From: Forficula auricularia
Taxonomy: Eukaryota > Arthropoda > Insecta > Dermaptera > Forficulidae
Assembly: GCA_024734495.1 (NCBI GenBank)
Contig: JALMQS010000099.1
Coordinates: 103,730,320 to 103,794,319 of the forward strand
Length of the DNA stretch: 64,000 nt
Direction of reading: 5' to 3'
The notes beneath the pieces were generated by a model. It did not search any database and was not told where the DNA came from. It saw only the letters and a program-made list of their open reading frames with translations. The position numbers were made by a program, and so were the translations under genes. Shown one piece after another: positions 22,420-31,920 of this stretch; position 1 is the stretch's first letter, and each line of letters begins with the position of its first letter.

Positions 22420-25400
22420 TAGATAATTTCATTTAAATTAGTAACCATGACGACCCCTGGACCCCCACCTCTCGAACCTCACTCCCCCCATCCCCGAAAC
22501 CCACCCAGCACCCCCACCCACACCACCACGCTAATGTACAGACAAAACCCTAATTTTATATATATAGATAATTTCATTTAAATTGAAGGAGACAATAAAA
22601 GAGTGTGTCTTCTGCTGGAATTATAAATTTTATTTATTTATATACAATCGTTATATACCTCTTTGTACAATAATAAAAGATGTGTCTTCTGCTGGAATTA
22701 TAAATTTTATTTATTTATAACGATCGTTATAAATATCGATATATCGATCCAGCAGAAGACACACTCTTTTTATTGTCTCCTTCAATATATAAAAATTCTG
22801 CTACTCTCGGCAAAAAACTTTCAATTCATTTAAATTGGTAACCATGACGACTGTTTTTGTTGGGGGACGGACATAGATACATAGATAGGTACATACAGAG
22901 GCAGGCACAAATGCGCTTTAGTAGTATAGGATATTAAATTTTTTTTTGAATATGATTAATAAATTCACACAATAAATAAATTAAAAATTCACTGTAATTT
23001 CTTTCATGTTAAAACATCCGAATGCTGGTTGAAATTTCTAAATTGCAATTTTTTACCCTATAAACAATTCAACCTACAAAGCATCAAATCTACAAATAGC
23101 AATTTAATTATTACATATTAGTGTCAATTGCGTTCATTCATAAAATGACCTCATTTTATTATGTACCACTTATTATATACCTCTTTGTACAATAATCTTT
23201 TTATATCCATGAAAGAATAATATACTATTATAACATTTTTTGTTAATTCAAAATGACTTTAATAAAATAGTCAGAGGTCAAAAGAGATTAAATAAAAAAA
23301 CACTTGTCATTTGATGACATTGGATTTCAGGTGTTCTATTGACCCGTATCTGTTTGAGAACTTCAATACCGTCGATGGAGATTTCCTCTCGGCCAAATTC
23401 CGCGCATTCAAGTTTCCTGAATCCACTTACGTGCAATTCCGAGGCACCGTTAATGTCTGCTTGGATAAATGCAAAGGGTGAGTACAATGATTTATTTATA
23501 TTTAATACTAACACATTCTATCGTTAAGTCCTACTAGTGAGCAGATATTTAAATCCAATTGAATTTTTGTACTTGACATAGTGGGTTTTACAATAGTTAG
23601 ATACCTAATACTCACTTTTTAATTAAAATTTTAGGAAATAATGAAATTTTCTCAAGACGTCGTTTGCAAATTTTTGGGACCGAGTAAATTTTTGGTAGTA
23701 AACGGTAATTACGTGGAAATTTATGGTAGCCTAAAAGTCCGATATAAAAACATGTATGCTACATTTCAACGCATTAGTTACATCTGTTCGAGCAGTCTCC
23801 AAATAACATTTTTTTATGAAATTTGAAACCCCAAAATCTAATCAATATTTGGTTTTGGAAGACCTATATTTTTTGAGTTACTTATCGTGAATTTCACAAC
23901 TTAGACAGGCATTTATACAGAAAAATGTACAGACACATTTTTAATTATAAGAAGAAAAAATGATAATTTCCACGGAAATTCAATTTCGTTTACCGAGTAA
24001 TTAAACCTTAATGATTCTATTTCAAAGAGAGGGATAAAAAAAGTTATTTTTTTCGAGATATTCAAACAAAAATATACTCTTTTAACACTTAATAAAATAT
24101 CCTATTTAAAAATGAGTTTAGTTAGTTGAAAATTAATATTTTATTTTTCCTATAAATTCTCAAATAAGTTGATAATGGTCCCCCCTTTGCATACATATTC
24201 CTTTTCAAGATAGGGTTAAAAAAGTTATTTTTTTCGAAATATTCAAACGTAAATATACTCTTTTAACTGTTAATAAAATATAGTATTTAAAATGAATTTA
24301 GTTGGTTGAAAATAATATTTTAATTATTCTAGAAATTCTCAAATTAGTTGATAAGGGTTCCCTCTTTTTCATACATATCCCTTTCAAGAGAGGGTTAAAG
24401 AAGTTATTTTTTCGAGATATTCAAACGAAAAATGCTCTTTTAACTGTTAATAAAATATACTATTTGAAATGAGTTTAGTTCGTTGAAAATTAATATTTAT
24501 TAATTAACAGGAATAGCAGGAATTGGATAAAAATAAAAAACAGAGTTTTTATTAAATGGGCCAGACGTTTCGTCGATTAATTTCGACTTCCTCAGTGGCT
24601 CATTCTATCACTCTTTGTCAAAAGACAATTCCACTGTCTGTTTAAAGAGTAGAAACATATTTTTTTTTTTTTGAGATAAATTTTGATTGTTCAAGTGTGT
24701 AAAAGTTCAAGATTCTTGAGCAATTGGGGCATGATCCAACAATGTATTATAGTTTAAATAAAAAGGATTAAAGGATGTTTCGTCGCGTAGTGGAATTGTC
24801 TTTTGACAAAGAGTGATAGAATGAGCCACTGAGGAAGTCGAAATTAATCGACGAAACGTCTGGCCCATTTAATAAAAACTCTGTTTTTATTTTTATCCAA
24901 TTCCTGCTATTCCTGTTAATTAATGCTTATTATGGATACGAGTGATCTACTGTTAATATTTTATTTTTCTAGAAATTCTCAAATAAGTTGATAAGGGTCC
25001 CCCCTTTGCATACATATCCCTTTCAAGAGAGGGTTAAAAAGTTATTTTTTTCGAGATATTCAAACGAAAATATATTCTTTTAACGCTTTATCAAATATAC
25101 TACATATTAAATCTTTTTTAAGTCCTAATAAAATAATCACTTTCATTAATTTACATGCTAAGATTTCAAATCGATTAAAAATTACATTTAAATAAAATCC
25201 TTTCTTTTTCCCTACAGTTTAGGAAACTTTAATATTTTTTTTTATTTTGTAGATGGAATGTAATAATGGTCAAGTTGGATTTGGCCGTCGAAGAAGAGAA
25301 GTAACACCCAACCAAGATGAAAACAAACTCTTTGAGGTCGCCATGTCTACTCTATTCCAAATCAAATTTTTACAAGATGACTCAGAAGAGAGTAAGAAAA

Positions 25401-28400
25401 AATAATATATTTTATTATATTAGCTTGAATTTAAGAGTTTTATCGAGAGAAGACTTAAGCTAGTTGTTTCGAGACAATACTAGCAAATAGTTAATGGTAG
25501 AGTTTATAGAACAGACAATAAGGATTCATAATTCATAAGCCCAAAACTTTTTGCTGTTTATGTACCACTACTAGCCAATCCCCGTGCTCGTTTGACAAAT
25601 CTATGGCAACACTGTCCGAGCTTTGTATATATTTTATCATAGAAATTTCAGATAAAGTACATTATAAAGGGAGATTTATAAAACAAAATGTTCGCAATAA
25701 GCTATTGAAAGCTGTTGCGAAAAAAAAGTCAAAAAAATTACTAAAGGAGACAATAAAAATAAATTTTAAGAAAAAAATAAAAACCGACTTCAAAAAATTA
25801 AATGCAACAAATAAAATACACTAAAAGGTATAAAATAATTATTATCTTATTTAGTTACAACTAAACGACGAAATATTAACATGAAATTACTTTTTGAAGT
25901 CGGTGCCAAGCAAACTATACTTATAAGCGAGCGTACCCGCCAAACGTACTAAGTAAGATCCGTCGAGTGCGATTCATAAAAGGTATATATTTGGCACCAA
26001 CTTCAAAAAGTAATTTCATGTTAATATTTCGTCGTTTAGTTGCTAACTAAATAAGTGTATTATTTATACTTTTAGTGTATTTTATTTGTTGCATAATTTT
26101 TGAAGTCGGTTTTTTTTTTTCTTAAAAATTTTTATTTCTCTTTTTAGTGATGTCATTAATAGTGATCATATCATCAGAACTTGACCAAATTAATATGACA
26201 CCATCCCTAAGACACCCCTATCCGGATAAAAAAGAACCACCGAAATCGATTCATATACAAGAGAGTTGGGTCTAAACAAACCTAATAAAAAAGGTCTAAT
26301 ACCTATGGAAAAAAATCGAGAAAAAATGGGACCAATCGGAAGCTAGACTGGACCCAATGCGAAAAAAATTTTTCAAAATCCGGTTGACAATTGGCGGAGA
26401 TATGAGGGTAACATAGGCACAAAAAAAAAAAAAAAAAAAAAAATTCAGTCGAATAGAGAACCTCCTCTTTTTTTTAGTCGGTTAAAAGAGTGTGTCTTCT
26501 GCTGGAATTATAAATTTTATTTATCTGTAGTTTCGAGGCGAGAATTTATAATTCCAGCAGAAGACACACTTTTTTATTGTCTCCTTCAATATATAAAAAT
26601 TCTGCTACTCTCGGCAAAAACTTTCATTTTAAAATTACTAAAGTTAACCAACTTTTTAGGATAAATAAATGCCTTGTTGCCAGCTTGTTTTAGTGTAAAT
26701 TTTGCATTATACATTTTTAATTATTTATTCATTATTATCTCACAAACTGTGTTGTAACTATGAATTAAAATTTTCTTAAAAAATGTATTAGTTATTGTTT
26801 AATGTTGGTTTAGTTTTTTATAACAATGGTAAGAAAGAGTTTCTTAATTATAATTAAATATGTATGTAAACTTTCCGATATTCCGTATAGTGCAATGTAT
26901 AAGAGTCTGAAAAACTCTATCTTTGGAATTTAATATCTCCGGAACTATATTGTTCATAAATTTCGTTTTGCCACCAATCAATGCAGAAGTATTTAAATAA
27001 TAATCTGTCTAAATTTCAAAAAAAATCCTAAGGAAATCCATATGGTGAAACACCTACCTTAAAGCAACTCAAGCTACATATTTCAGCATTCAGCAAATTT
27101 CGTAAGAATCTGTCAATTATTATTTAGATTCCAGCTGCTTTGATCACCAGCGATTTTGGTTATCAGTGACGTAAATGTGTTTACATTCGTTTACTGGTAA
27201 AAATCATGATTATAATGACATCTATTCATGATACATAATAATTAGAGACCGGATTTCATATTTTGTTTGCCGCCACATACGACCCAGGGGATCAATTATC
27301 TATCCGAATCATGCATCTATGATACTATAGGCTAAATTTTATACTGCATATTGTTGCATATTTGAATAATATTGCATATTTAAAGGAGTTTTTGTTAAAT
27401 ATTGCCTATTTCGCGCCAAATACAGATTTTTCAAAAGTAAATTTTCGGAGAAGAATGAAAATGATAGAAATATATATAGAAAATTCCTATAAATTTGCCT
27501 CCATCCGAGGATGTGTAACGCTCCTTTTCATCGAATTATTATTATTATTATCGTTTACGGTCACCTGAAGATAATTTAGAAAAATACTTGTAACCATAAA
27601 TTCTCATACACATACAGCCAAAGGTTTTTCTGTATCTTCAATCAGTATAACATTGATTAATATTCATTTTCGAAAGGACCTATGATAGCCAATGAAAATA
27701 ACGCATTTCATAGCAAGAAAAAATTCTGATTCGTGAACTTTGTCTTTTTATTACACCCTTGGGTGTGATCGGAAACAACATTAAGTACAGAATGACCTTC
27801 TTTTGAAAATAGGAAAATGGACCTAAGAGTAGAAGGAACAAAAATTTTTATTAGAACAAATTAAGAAAAATAAGTTTTGAATTTTTATAAAAACCTATAT
27901 ATATTTTTTCCCAAAAAATTAATTTAGATAACTATAAAAATCATATTAATTATAAAACATTATTTATTTATAAGTATTATTATCATCGTCAGATTATACA
28001 TATTTATTTTGGCTTAATGAATGCCTTAGAATATTTATACAATCTAATGGGGTGTTTAAAAATTTTGGAAAATCCAGGTATGTTAATTTGACATTTTCTT
28101 TGACCATTCAGCTATCAAACTGTTTTTGATAAATTAATTATTTCTTTGCTCCAAGCTGTAAAATTCATTTAAATTAATCAGTTCTCGACCACGATACACA
28201 TAGACCCGCTATATCAGCTCGCAGATAGTTTTCTGTCTTTGTCGCTCTTGTGACGTCACCAGAGATGAAAATTTACTTAGTCTGACGACCACTATATTAT
28301 TATCGTGTTTATCTTTCAAACGGCCAAGCCGTTTCTGAAATTTAGGTGTCGGTTGATTGGTAGAAATGTAGAGATATAGGTTATATTTAATCTTATTAAT

Positions 28401-29163
28401 TTATGTAAGACGAAAGTTAAATATTGGATTAATAGATTATTAAAATAAATTATAAATATTAATAGATTATTAAATTTTTAAAATAAAAGGAATCGAATCG
28501 TGAAACAAACCAGTAATACTTACCAATTTAACACTGTACAAAGCAGGTAGAAAGCTAACCCTGCTGACGTCACTGGGCAGTAGAAACGAAAAATGGTAGA
28601 GCTCCTGATATACCGGGTCTATGTGTATCGTGTTCTCGACTATTTATTTATTAAATTTTTTAAGTAATTTCTGATAATTATATAAAATTTTAGGTTGCCG
28701 GATTTCTGATTTTAAATTGGGACATTCCCGATGAAACCGGAAAAATGCCCATCCTGATGGCACTAGAACCACAAATTGAAAATATTTGAACTACATTATG
28801 GTTGAAATAAAATAATTAATTAATCATATGAATAATATATAAAAATATATGTATAAATTTAAATCTTCTCCTATTTAATGATAACTTTTGTTTTTCTTTA
28901 TTTTAGGTAAAATTCACATAATTGGAACACGAAAAAGAAATAATGAAACCATCACGAATATCTCTGGAAATCAGTTGAATCCCTCTCATGAACGAGAAAT
29001 TCATTTGGCCGAAGTGCAAGAAGAGATCATCGATTTAGAGTTGATGAGAAATGCAGCGGCCCCTCTGACCCCCTCGAACAGCGCGTTTCTTGCCCTTGTC
29101 GCCTCCACTGCCAGCGGACTCCTCATCGCCATCATCATTGCAGCCAATCTTGCCAGTTACTGA
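12379..29163 (+). CDS. ZP-domain transmembrane protein, 3' five exons
   Basis: Exons at 12,379-12,530, 22,000-22,230, 23,331-23,477, 25,253-25,391 and 28,907-29,163 encode the C-terminal part of a zona pellucida domain protein. Insect members are apical extracellular-matrix proteins that link epithelium to cuticle. Visible features are the conserved NVLPAGFQEPEDLEI region, GCSIDPYLFENF, the NVCLDKC cysteines, a furin-type GRRRREV site, and a hydrophobic segment (FLALVASTASGLLIAIII) about 20 residues before the stop. This is a type I membrane layout with a very short cytoplasmic tail. The signal peptide and first ZP half are missing and may lie outside the window. Introns are 9.5, 1.1, 1.8 and 3.5 kb and full of transposons. 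Joining exon 3 to exon 4 at GT-AG sites leaves the frame one base short. It resembles Piopio/NompA-class proteins, but the orthologue is not assigned. Confidence 0.85.
12838..12869 (-). ncRNA. Hammerhead ribozyme-like motif, copy 3
   Basis: On the minus strand: CTGAAGA (position 7 of the hammerhead core may be any base), extra G, stem II GGAGG/CCTCC, GAAACGTC. Flanks pair as stem I through GCC/GGT plus further A-T pairs. It is the mate of the copy at 13,126. Confidence 0.6.
13126..13157 (+). ncRNA. Hammerhead ribozyme-like motif, copy 4
   Basis: CTGAAGA, extra A, stem II GGAGG/CATCC with one mismatch, GAAACGTC. Stem I is strong: CCTTTGAAACC (13,115-13,125) pairs with GGTTTGAAAGG (13,158-13,168) over 11 positions with a single mismatch. 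Confidence 0.65.
13480..13650 (-). mobile_element. tRNA-derived SINE-like fragment
   Basis: On the minus strand, from about 13,647 down, there is a D-arm-like GGTGTAATGGTCAGCA, an anticodon-like stem-loop, and a TCGGGTTCGATTCCCGG T-arm. The expected acceptor strands (about GCCTCCC and CTATACC) do not pair, so it is not a working tRNA. It is best read as the head of a tRNA-derived SINE, with its tail running toward 13,480. Confidence 0.55.
13995..14235. repeat. Foldback family G, copy 1
   Basis: The arms of about 90 bp begin AGGACAAATTCTAAGATTTT and end with the complement. Inner landmarks are GGGATGAATC and GCATGTTAGTTCTCAG. A second copy lies at 35,198-35,385. No target duplication is obvious. 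Confidence 0.65.
15089..15224. mobile_element. MITE with CGAGGGGTGAAC ends, copy 2
   Basis: This 136-bp element starts CGGGGGTGAATCGCG and ends CGGTTCACCCCTCG. The interior is inverted relative to 58,592-58,746. It is intact but diverged. Confidence 0.7.
15854..16246. mobile_element. Inverted-repeat insertion nested in the hAT element
   Basis: GTGACCTTCTCCGAGAAAAG with GGACCTAGTGTGT at the left faces its near-perfect complement at the right. AT-rich sequence surrounds it, with a possible ATAT duplication. The superfamily is not assigned. Confidence 0.7.
16489..16790 (+). pseudogene. hAT transposase N-terminal fragment with BED-type zinc finger
   Basis: From an ATG at 16,489, one frame reads KKRKIDFECRVFQEKWTN and continues to about the first zinc-ligand cysteines. 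A +1 shift is then needed to read CKESVSVFKEHNIRRHYDTK, which supplies the H...H half of the finger. This is the start of the hAT transposases related to GTF2I-repeat/ZBED-type genes. Stops follow, and the catalytic domain is absent. It lies within the hAT ends and in the expected orientation. Confidence 0.75.
17000..17497 (+). repeat. Pair of about 112-bp direct repeats
   Basis: The block starting AAATCTTAATTCGAACTTTT and ending TTTATTTTAAGTTTC occurs at about 17,000-17,112 and 17,384-17,497 with almost no differences. The high identity suggests a recent duplication or long-terminal-repeat-like ends around 270 bp of unrelated sequence. Confidence 0.7.
17512..17690 (+). repeat. Fragment of the CTTTATCCAA-ended insertion family
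   Basis: ACTTTATCCAATGCGAAG opens a block that matches 36,707-36,866. Shared landmarks are TCGCGGCAAGCGCGACTTC, GGTCCTCAGGTAAAGACTAC and TAGCACGTGACGGTTTTGCC. The copy stops about 180 bp in. No coding content was recognised. Confidence 0.65.
17984..18639. mobile_element. TTAA-flanked element, second family
   Basis: GGACGTTCCCTAATA faces TATTAGGGGACGTCC, and TTAA borders both ends (17,980-17,983 and 18,640-18,643). The 656-bp interior has only short frames. TTAA plus GG termini again suggests Kolobok, but piggyBac-like relatives cannot be excluded. Confidence 0.65.
19590..20520. repeat. Inverted repeats flanking an unclassified element
   Basis: About 70 bp at 19,590-19,655 (landmark TTTACTATGAGTTAAGATTT) recur inverted at 20,445-20,517 and enclose the family V copy at 19,660-20,365. 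A diverged direct copy is at about 13,865-13,950. Confidence 0.6.
19660..20365 (+). mobile_element. Family V dispersed element, copy A
   Basis: The element runs from AAGCTGATGTG...GATGTGGCCATCCACTTGAC to ACCATACCCTGTATGG. It contains two internal repeats of TTTTTAGACTTCTGGG...CCACTGATTATGTATAC, long C runs and an (ACTA)n stretch. Copies: 43,855-44,450 (+), 48,575-49,293 (-), 62,376-63,118 (+). No coding region or target duplication is clear, so it stays unclassified. Confidence 0.65.
20560..21960 (+). repeat. Tandem array, about 495-500-bp unit, near three copies
   Basis: Landmarks recur about every 495-500 bases: GACTCTTATGTA near 20,608, 21,097 and 21,598; AAAGGGTTAG; TTATACCTTC; GACATCGACCAATTTTCAC. 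A related short fragment is at 19,385-19,520. The array fills the end of the 9.5-kb ZP intron and stops about 40 bp before the 22,000 exon. Confidence 0.75.
22000..22230 (+). CDS. ZP gene exon 2 (of those found)
   Basis: The acceptor is CTTTTTGCAG and the donor is GTGATT. It joins in frame to the previous exon and gives EPEDLEITKSYTTNAPEPIL, then VAVRQNGEVVTGELNVSPG and the YGLLVSYMQVSD segment. It ends in the first two bases of a glycine codon before the conserved cysteine. Confidence 0.9.
22263..22590. repeat. GC-rich tandem duplication with (TA)n
   Basis: CCCCTGGACCCCCACC and CAATGTACAGACAAAACC-type blocks occur twice about 180 bp apart, each followed by a TATATA tract (longest at about 22,387-22,414) and ATAATTTCATTTAAATT. 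The GC-rich C-runs in AT-rich surroundings look like the 5' part of a retroelement. A similar C-rich block is at 50,885-50,990. Confidence 0.5.
22583..22930. mobile_element. Foldback family F copy without an intact hammerhead
   Basis: GAAGGAGACAATAAAAGAG...GTCTTCTGCTGGAATTATA runs inward, a second partial copy follows near 22,672, and the inverted copy closes at about 22,795. It is followed by ATTCTGCTACTCTCGGCA, which also follows the copies at 26,590 and 35,555. The hammerhead 5' half is lost at the junction. Confidence 0.6.
23331..23477 (+). CDS. ZP gene exon 3 (of those found)
   Basis: The acceptor is GGATTTCAG and the donor is GTGAGT. The exon reads GCSIDPYLFENFNTVDGDFL, then FRAFKFPESTYVQFRGTVNV and CLDKCKG. 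The cysteines and SIDP/FENF motif are diagnostic for the ZP-C half. It ends with two bases of a codon. Confidence 0.92.
24564..24595 (-). ncRNA. Hammerhead ribozyme-like motif, copy 5
   Basis: CTGAGGA (G at the free position 7), extra A, stem II GTCGA/TCGAC, GAAACGTC. It has the same stem I as its mate at 24,829: AATGAGCCA with TGGCCCATT. Confidence 0.7.
24829..24860 (+). ncRNA. Hammerhead ribozyme-like motif, copy 6
   Basis: It is identical in core to the minus-strand mate. Stem I pairs AATGAGCCA (24,820-24,828) with TGGCCCATT (24,861-24,869), nine positions with one A-C mismatch; stem II is a perfect 5-bp GTCGA/TCGAC. This is one of the best-formed copies in the window. Confidence 0.72.
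25253..25391 (+). CDS. ZP gene exon 4 (of those found)
   Basis: The acceptor is TTTTGTAG and the donor is GTAAGA. In the only sensible frame it reads MECNNGQVGFGRRRREVTPN, then FEVAMSTLFQIKFLQDDSEE. It carries the last ZP cysteine and the furin-type cleavage site. That frame starts at the first base, but exon 3 leaves two bases over, so the joint is one base short of in-frame. Confidence 0.88.
25748..26487 (+). mobile_element. AACCGACTT family element, copy A
   Basis: It starts with a palindromic part of about 340 bp built from ACCGACTTCAAAAA, AAACGACGAAATATTAACAT and their complements. It continues through CCATCCCTAAGACACCCC to a long A run at about 26,420-26,441 and GAACCTCCTC...AGTCGGTTAAAA. 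Copies: 44,884-45,617 (+), 46,817-47,552 (-), 59,422-59,697 (+, partial). No transposase is seen. Confidence 0.7.
26487..26635. mobile_element. Short foldback family F copy
   Basis: AGAGTGTGTCTTCTGCTGG faces its complement about 60 bp away. Between them, GTAGTTTCGAGGC retains only the GAAAC side of a hammerhead (minus strand). Confidence 0.6.
27060..28185. other. Intron sequence without recognised features
   Basis: This AT-rich part of the last ZP intron holds only short, unsupported open frames. An (ATT)n run is at about 27,535-27,550. No mobile-element ends were recognised. Confidence 0.5.
28190..28632. mobile_element. DNA transposon remnant with 8-bp duplication TTCTCGAC
   Basis: The inverted ends CACGATACACATAGACCCG and complement enclose 443 bp. 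The duplication TTCTCGAC is exact on both sides (28,182-28,189 and 28,633-28,640). An 8-bp duplication fits hAT or P-type transposition, but the ends do not look like usual hAT. The interior has TGACGTCAC on both sides of the centre and no gene. Confidence 0.8.
28907..29163 (+). CDS. ZP gene terminal exon
   Basis: The acceptor is TTTATTTTAG. It completes a serine codon with the last base of exon 4 and continues KIHIIGTRKRNNETITNISG with a NETI/NISG pair of N-glycosylation sequons. It ends with the membrane segment FLALVASTASGLLIAIII, AANLASY and TGA. The upstream ATG at 28,888 lies in the intron and is not a start. Confidence 0.9.
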
Positions 29164-29465
29164 GGAAGTCATTCCTCCTAAACAAAACTCCCACTATCGG
29201 ATACCATTAATATAGAGTGAAAGAGTTGAATGAAAAACAAATTTCAAATCAGAAATTTTGAACGAAATTTGCTAATGCATCACGGCGGACCTGTTTGAGG
29301 TTATGTTTGGTAACCTATTTCATATCCAAACAAACTGTATTCAAATCTTTTTGCTCATAAAATAATTCTATTCTTGAGGCTGTGAATACATACCTTCTAA
29401 AAAAAATATCCCAAACATTTCGGATTTGTATTTGACAACCTCAAGTGAAAGCTCAACTAATAGTA

Positions 29466-29777
29466 CACTAGAGTCCCAAAAACTCGGCACTCGATAATCC
29501 AGCAGTCCGGATAACTCGGCCACACGCTGGCAGGGCAAAAAAAACATTTTCATGTAGTAAAGGCTCTACGCCTTCATAAAGTCCTTTGTATAAGGGTATT
29601 TGGGCAGTTTATTCTCTGTTGTATTCTCAAGTAAACAATACATACAAGTACAGTACTGTATTTTATGAGGAATTACTCGTACTTATTCTTTTTTAACGCC
29701 ATTCTCGATAACCCTGCATTTTCACAAACTTGGCCACCCTCCGGTCCACATTAGGCCTAGTTTTTGGGATTCTATTG
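29466..29777. mobile_element. pogo-like MITE with TA duplication
   Basis: CACTAGAGTCCCAAAAACTC and CCTAGTTTTTGGGATTCTAT are inverted copies, with TA on both outer sides. The 312-bp interior contains GATAATCC-type pogo sequence and no gene. It lies about 300 bp downstream of the ZP stop; the interval before it is presumed 3' UTR with no clear AATAAA. Confidence 0.7.
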
Positions 29778-30315
29778 TATCAGCATTTTGCAGTTTGATT
29801 CATATTCCTGCAATATTATAATATCCACTGTTAAAAATTGGATAGTTCGTATTTGTTTCTTATTTTGCAAAGATGATCAAGTACTTAGTTGACAAATATA
29901 GTCTCACTTCTTTATCATAAACATTGAATGCAGTTTTGTTGGATTTGAAACACCATTCGTAGCTTGAATCAGAGCCGCCATTACTTCAGCACAAAAGAAG
30001 TGTATATTTATAATTGTTATTATTTAAAAGTTACAAGAGAGTGATCTCTTCTTGTCGGATATTTGATTATATCATTAACCGAACTCGAAGCGCTGATACA
30101 AGGGTCATCTCTCTACATATTAACTGATAATTTTCAAAACCTAAGGATGTTCTAAAAAATAAGATCAAAAGTTCACTCTTGAGATCATTCAGTGTTAGCA
30201 AACTTGGTCTAGAACATGTTTTATAGACACCAAGAAATCTTCTAGCCTCTTAAAGACAAGAAGAGCTAGATAAGACATCTTCTAGAAGGAGTGTGCTATA
30301 TAGGTTATTATCTTA

Positions 30316-30526
30316 GGGCCAGTAGTGTGACGGTTTGTAAAGTCTTTGTTAAAGTTGACAAAGGGTAAACCTTAGAATTCACTTTGTGCACGGCGGGATA
30401 GTCAATGAGATGAAAGAGCGTGTCATCTGATTGGCTATCTCGCCGGGCACAAGGTGAATTCTAAGGGTTTTATTTACCCTTTGTCAGCTTTAACAAAAAC
30501 TTTACAAACCGACATAAAACTGGCCC
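30316..30526. mobile_element. PIF/Harbinger-like hairpin MITE, copy 2
   Basis: GGGCCAG...CGGTTTGTAAAGTC faces its complement; TTA flanks both ends (30,313-30,315 and 30,527-30,529). Inner landmarks are GACAAAGGGTAAA and CATCTGATTGGC. It is a subfamily distinct from the 2,089 copy. Confidence 0.75.
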
Positions 30527-30529
30527 TTA

Positions 30530-31630
30530 GTGTTTAACCTTTTACATTGAATCGTCTTTGTGTGGATAGTTTGAGATTGCTATAGATAAAAAAAAGATCA
30601 ATGATAATATCATTTTTTAAAGGGGGAAAAGTATCTAATAAAAGAATTAATTCCCCTCTCACTCTATATTAAATTTAATAAATTCATCATTGCCATGCAG
30701 GATCTACAAATACTTTATTTAATATTATACCTTTAAACACTTTCGAGTTATAAATTAGCTAATGAAAAAGTCTATTTGCCTATCAAATTTTGGAATCTAT
30801 TTAATTTTTTAGAAGGAAATTTTTTTTGGTGCCAAGAGTATAACGCACTTTGCGTTCACTGCCTAGTTTGTAAGCAACTCCGACAACACGAAAGAGAATG
30901 TGATAATTAATAGTTTTTCGGAAATTATTATAAATACTAGTAATATAGAACTACATTTAAGAATTTTAACTATTAATGACTTAAGATAATTATTAAATAA
31001 TAGAAAAAACAATATTATATACTCACCCTTAGAAGATGACTGCCACAAAAGTGAATTTGGTAGTTTCTAGGCTAGCCCTATTGGAAATTTCTAACTACTA
31101 GTTTTTCAGAAATAATGTAGTTATCAACTGAAAATTTCCTATAAGAAGGCGGCCTTAACTCAAGACGACCAAATTTCTTGTTGGGACATTTTTAACCTAA
31201 TGTGCGATATAGCTCTTATGTTTTTGCTTAAAAGAATACGATGATCTATTCGCTTAACATAAAATAGACACTAAGATCTCTGAAAATTCAAGCAAATTTT
31301 TTAAACGATCATATAGGATTTTTTTTTGTAATTTTAATATGCTAATATATACGAATATAATTATTAATGTATAAAGTGATAAGAAAGAATCGGTAAATTT
31401 ATACAGATGTGACTCGAATTACGAATGTTCAATAATCGAATTATGGTACGATATATGAAACAAAAACTATCCCACCATGTGAATGGAATTTTACTTCGAT
31501 TATAAAGGATTTACAATGCCTTGATTTCCGATATAAATCGTTTAACATCATAATAAACGAGTTAAAATTTTGGTCATCATTGAATTAAGATTCTAGCGGT
31601 GTTTCACATAATAAAATAAATCAGACGTTT
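30530..31630. other. AT-rich stretch without recognised gene
   Basis: No supported coding sequence or complete repeat was found in this interval. Confidence 0.5.
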
Positions 31631-31639
31631 TATTATATA

Positions 31640-31920
31640 TTAGCTAACGACCGGGCCTTAGGCCCAGCGTCACATAGGCCCTTGCAGGGACCGTCTCGTT
31701 CATACCAATTTCTTAAGTTAAATATAGTATATATAGTTCGGCAACCAACATTTGAATTTGCTGGTTATTTGACCTCAGCGCCACCAATCAGTGAGTAAGC
31801 GAACGTCGCGCTCCATCCTAATTAAAACTTTAAATCAGGGGCATCACGTGGTCGAGGGCCCAGCGTCACCTAGCCCGTGGCGGGGAGCGTCTCGTTTGAT
31901 GGTTAAAATTTATATAGATA
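31640..31920. repeat. GC-rich retroelement-like fragment with internal repeat
   Basis: GGCCCAGCGTCAC(A/C)TAG with GC(A)GGGA(C/G)CGTCTCGTT occurs twice (about 31,660-31,705 and 31,858-31,895). A similar GGCCGGGCCTTCGG...GCGTCTC block is at about 41,809-41,840. The GC contrast with the flanks suggests transposed DNA. Confidence 0.45.

Larger units (their letters stand above)
24500..24924. mobile_element. Hammerhead foldback element 2
   Basis: The arms of about 150 bp are nearly identical inverted copies, from ATTAATTAACAGGAATAGC to its complement. Each carries an apparently intact hammerhead core. The loop of about 120 bp contains GTTTCGTCGCG. The high arm identity means young age or gene conversion. 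Confidence 0.8.
24027..25100 (+). repeat. Tandem array, about 180-bp unit, split by foldback element 2
   Basis: Units open near 24,027, 24,211, 24,392 and 25,026 with GAGGG(A/T)TAAA(n)GTTATTTTTTTCGA and continue AAATATACTCTTTTAAC. The third unit is broken at about 24,500 and resumes at about 24,950, on either side of the hammerhead foldback. Confidence 0.75.
25459..27058 (-). mobile_element. TTAA-flanked (Kolobok-like) element, copy 2, inverted and interrupted
   Basis: TTAA-GCTAGTTGTTTC at the left and a CACCTACC-TTAA right end show an inverted copy of the element at 12,624. Shared interior landmarks are AGCACGGGGATTGGCTAG-type sequence near 25,570 and TAGTTCCGGAGATATTAAA (reverse complement) near 26,930. 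The AACCGACTT element and a foldback F copy are inserted at 25,748-26,620. Confidence 0.65.

Noticed and set aside
25700..25824. Lys-rich open frame ending at 25,824
   Set aside because: It spans the junction of two transposons and is low complexity.
28888..28906. ATG at 28,888 as a separate gene start
   Set aside because: It lies in the pyrimidine-rich intron end; the acceptor at 28,906 and in-frame join to the ZP exon explain the sequence better.
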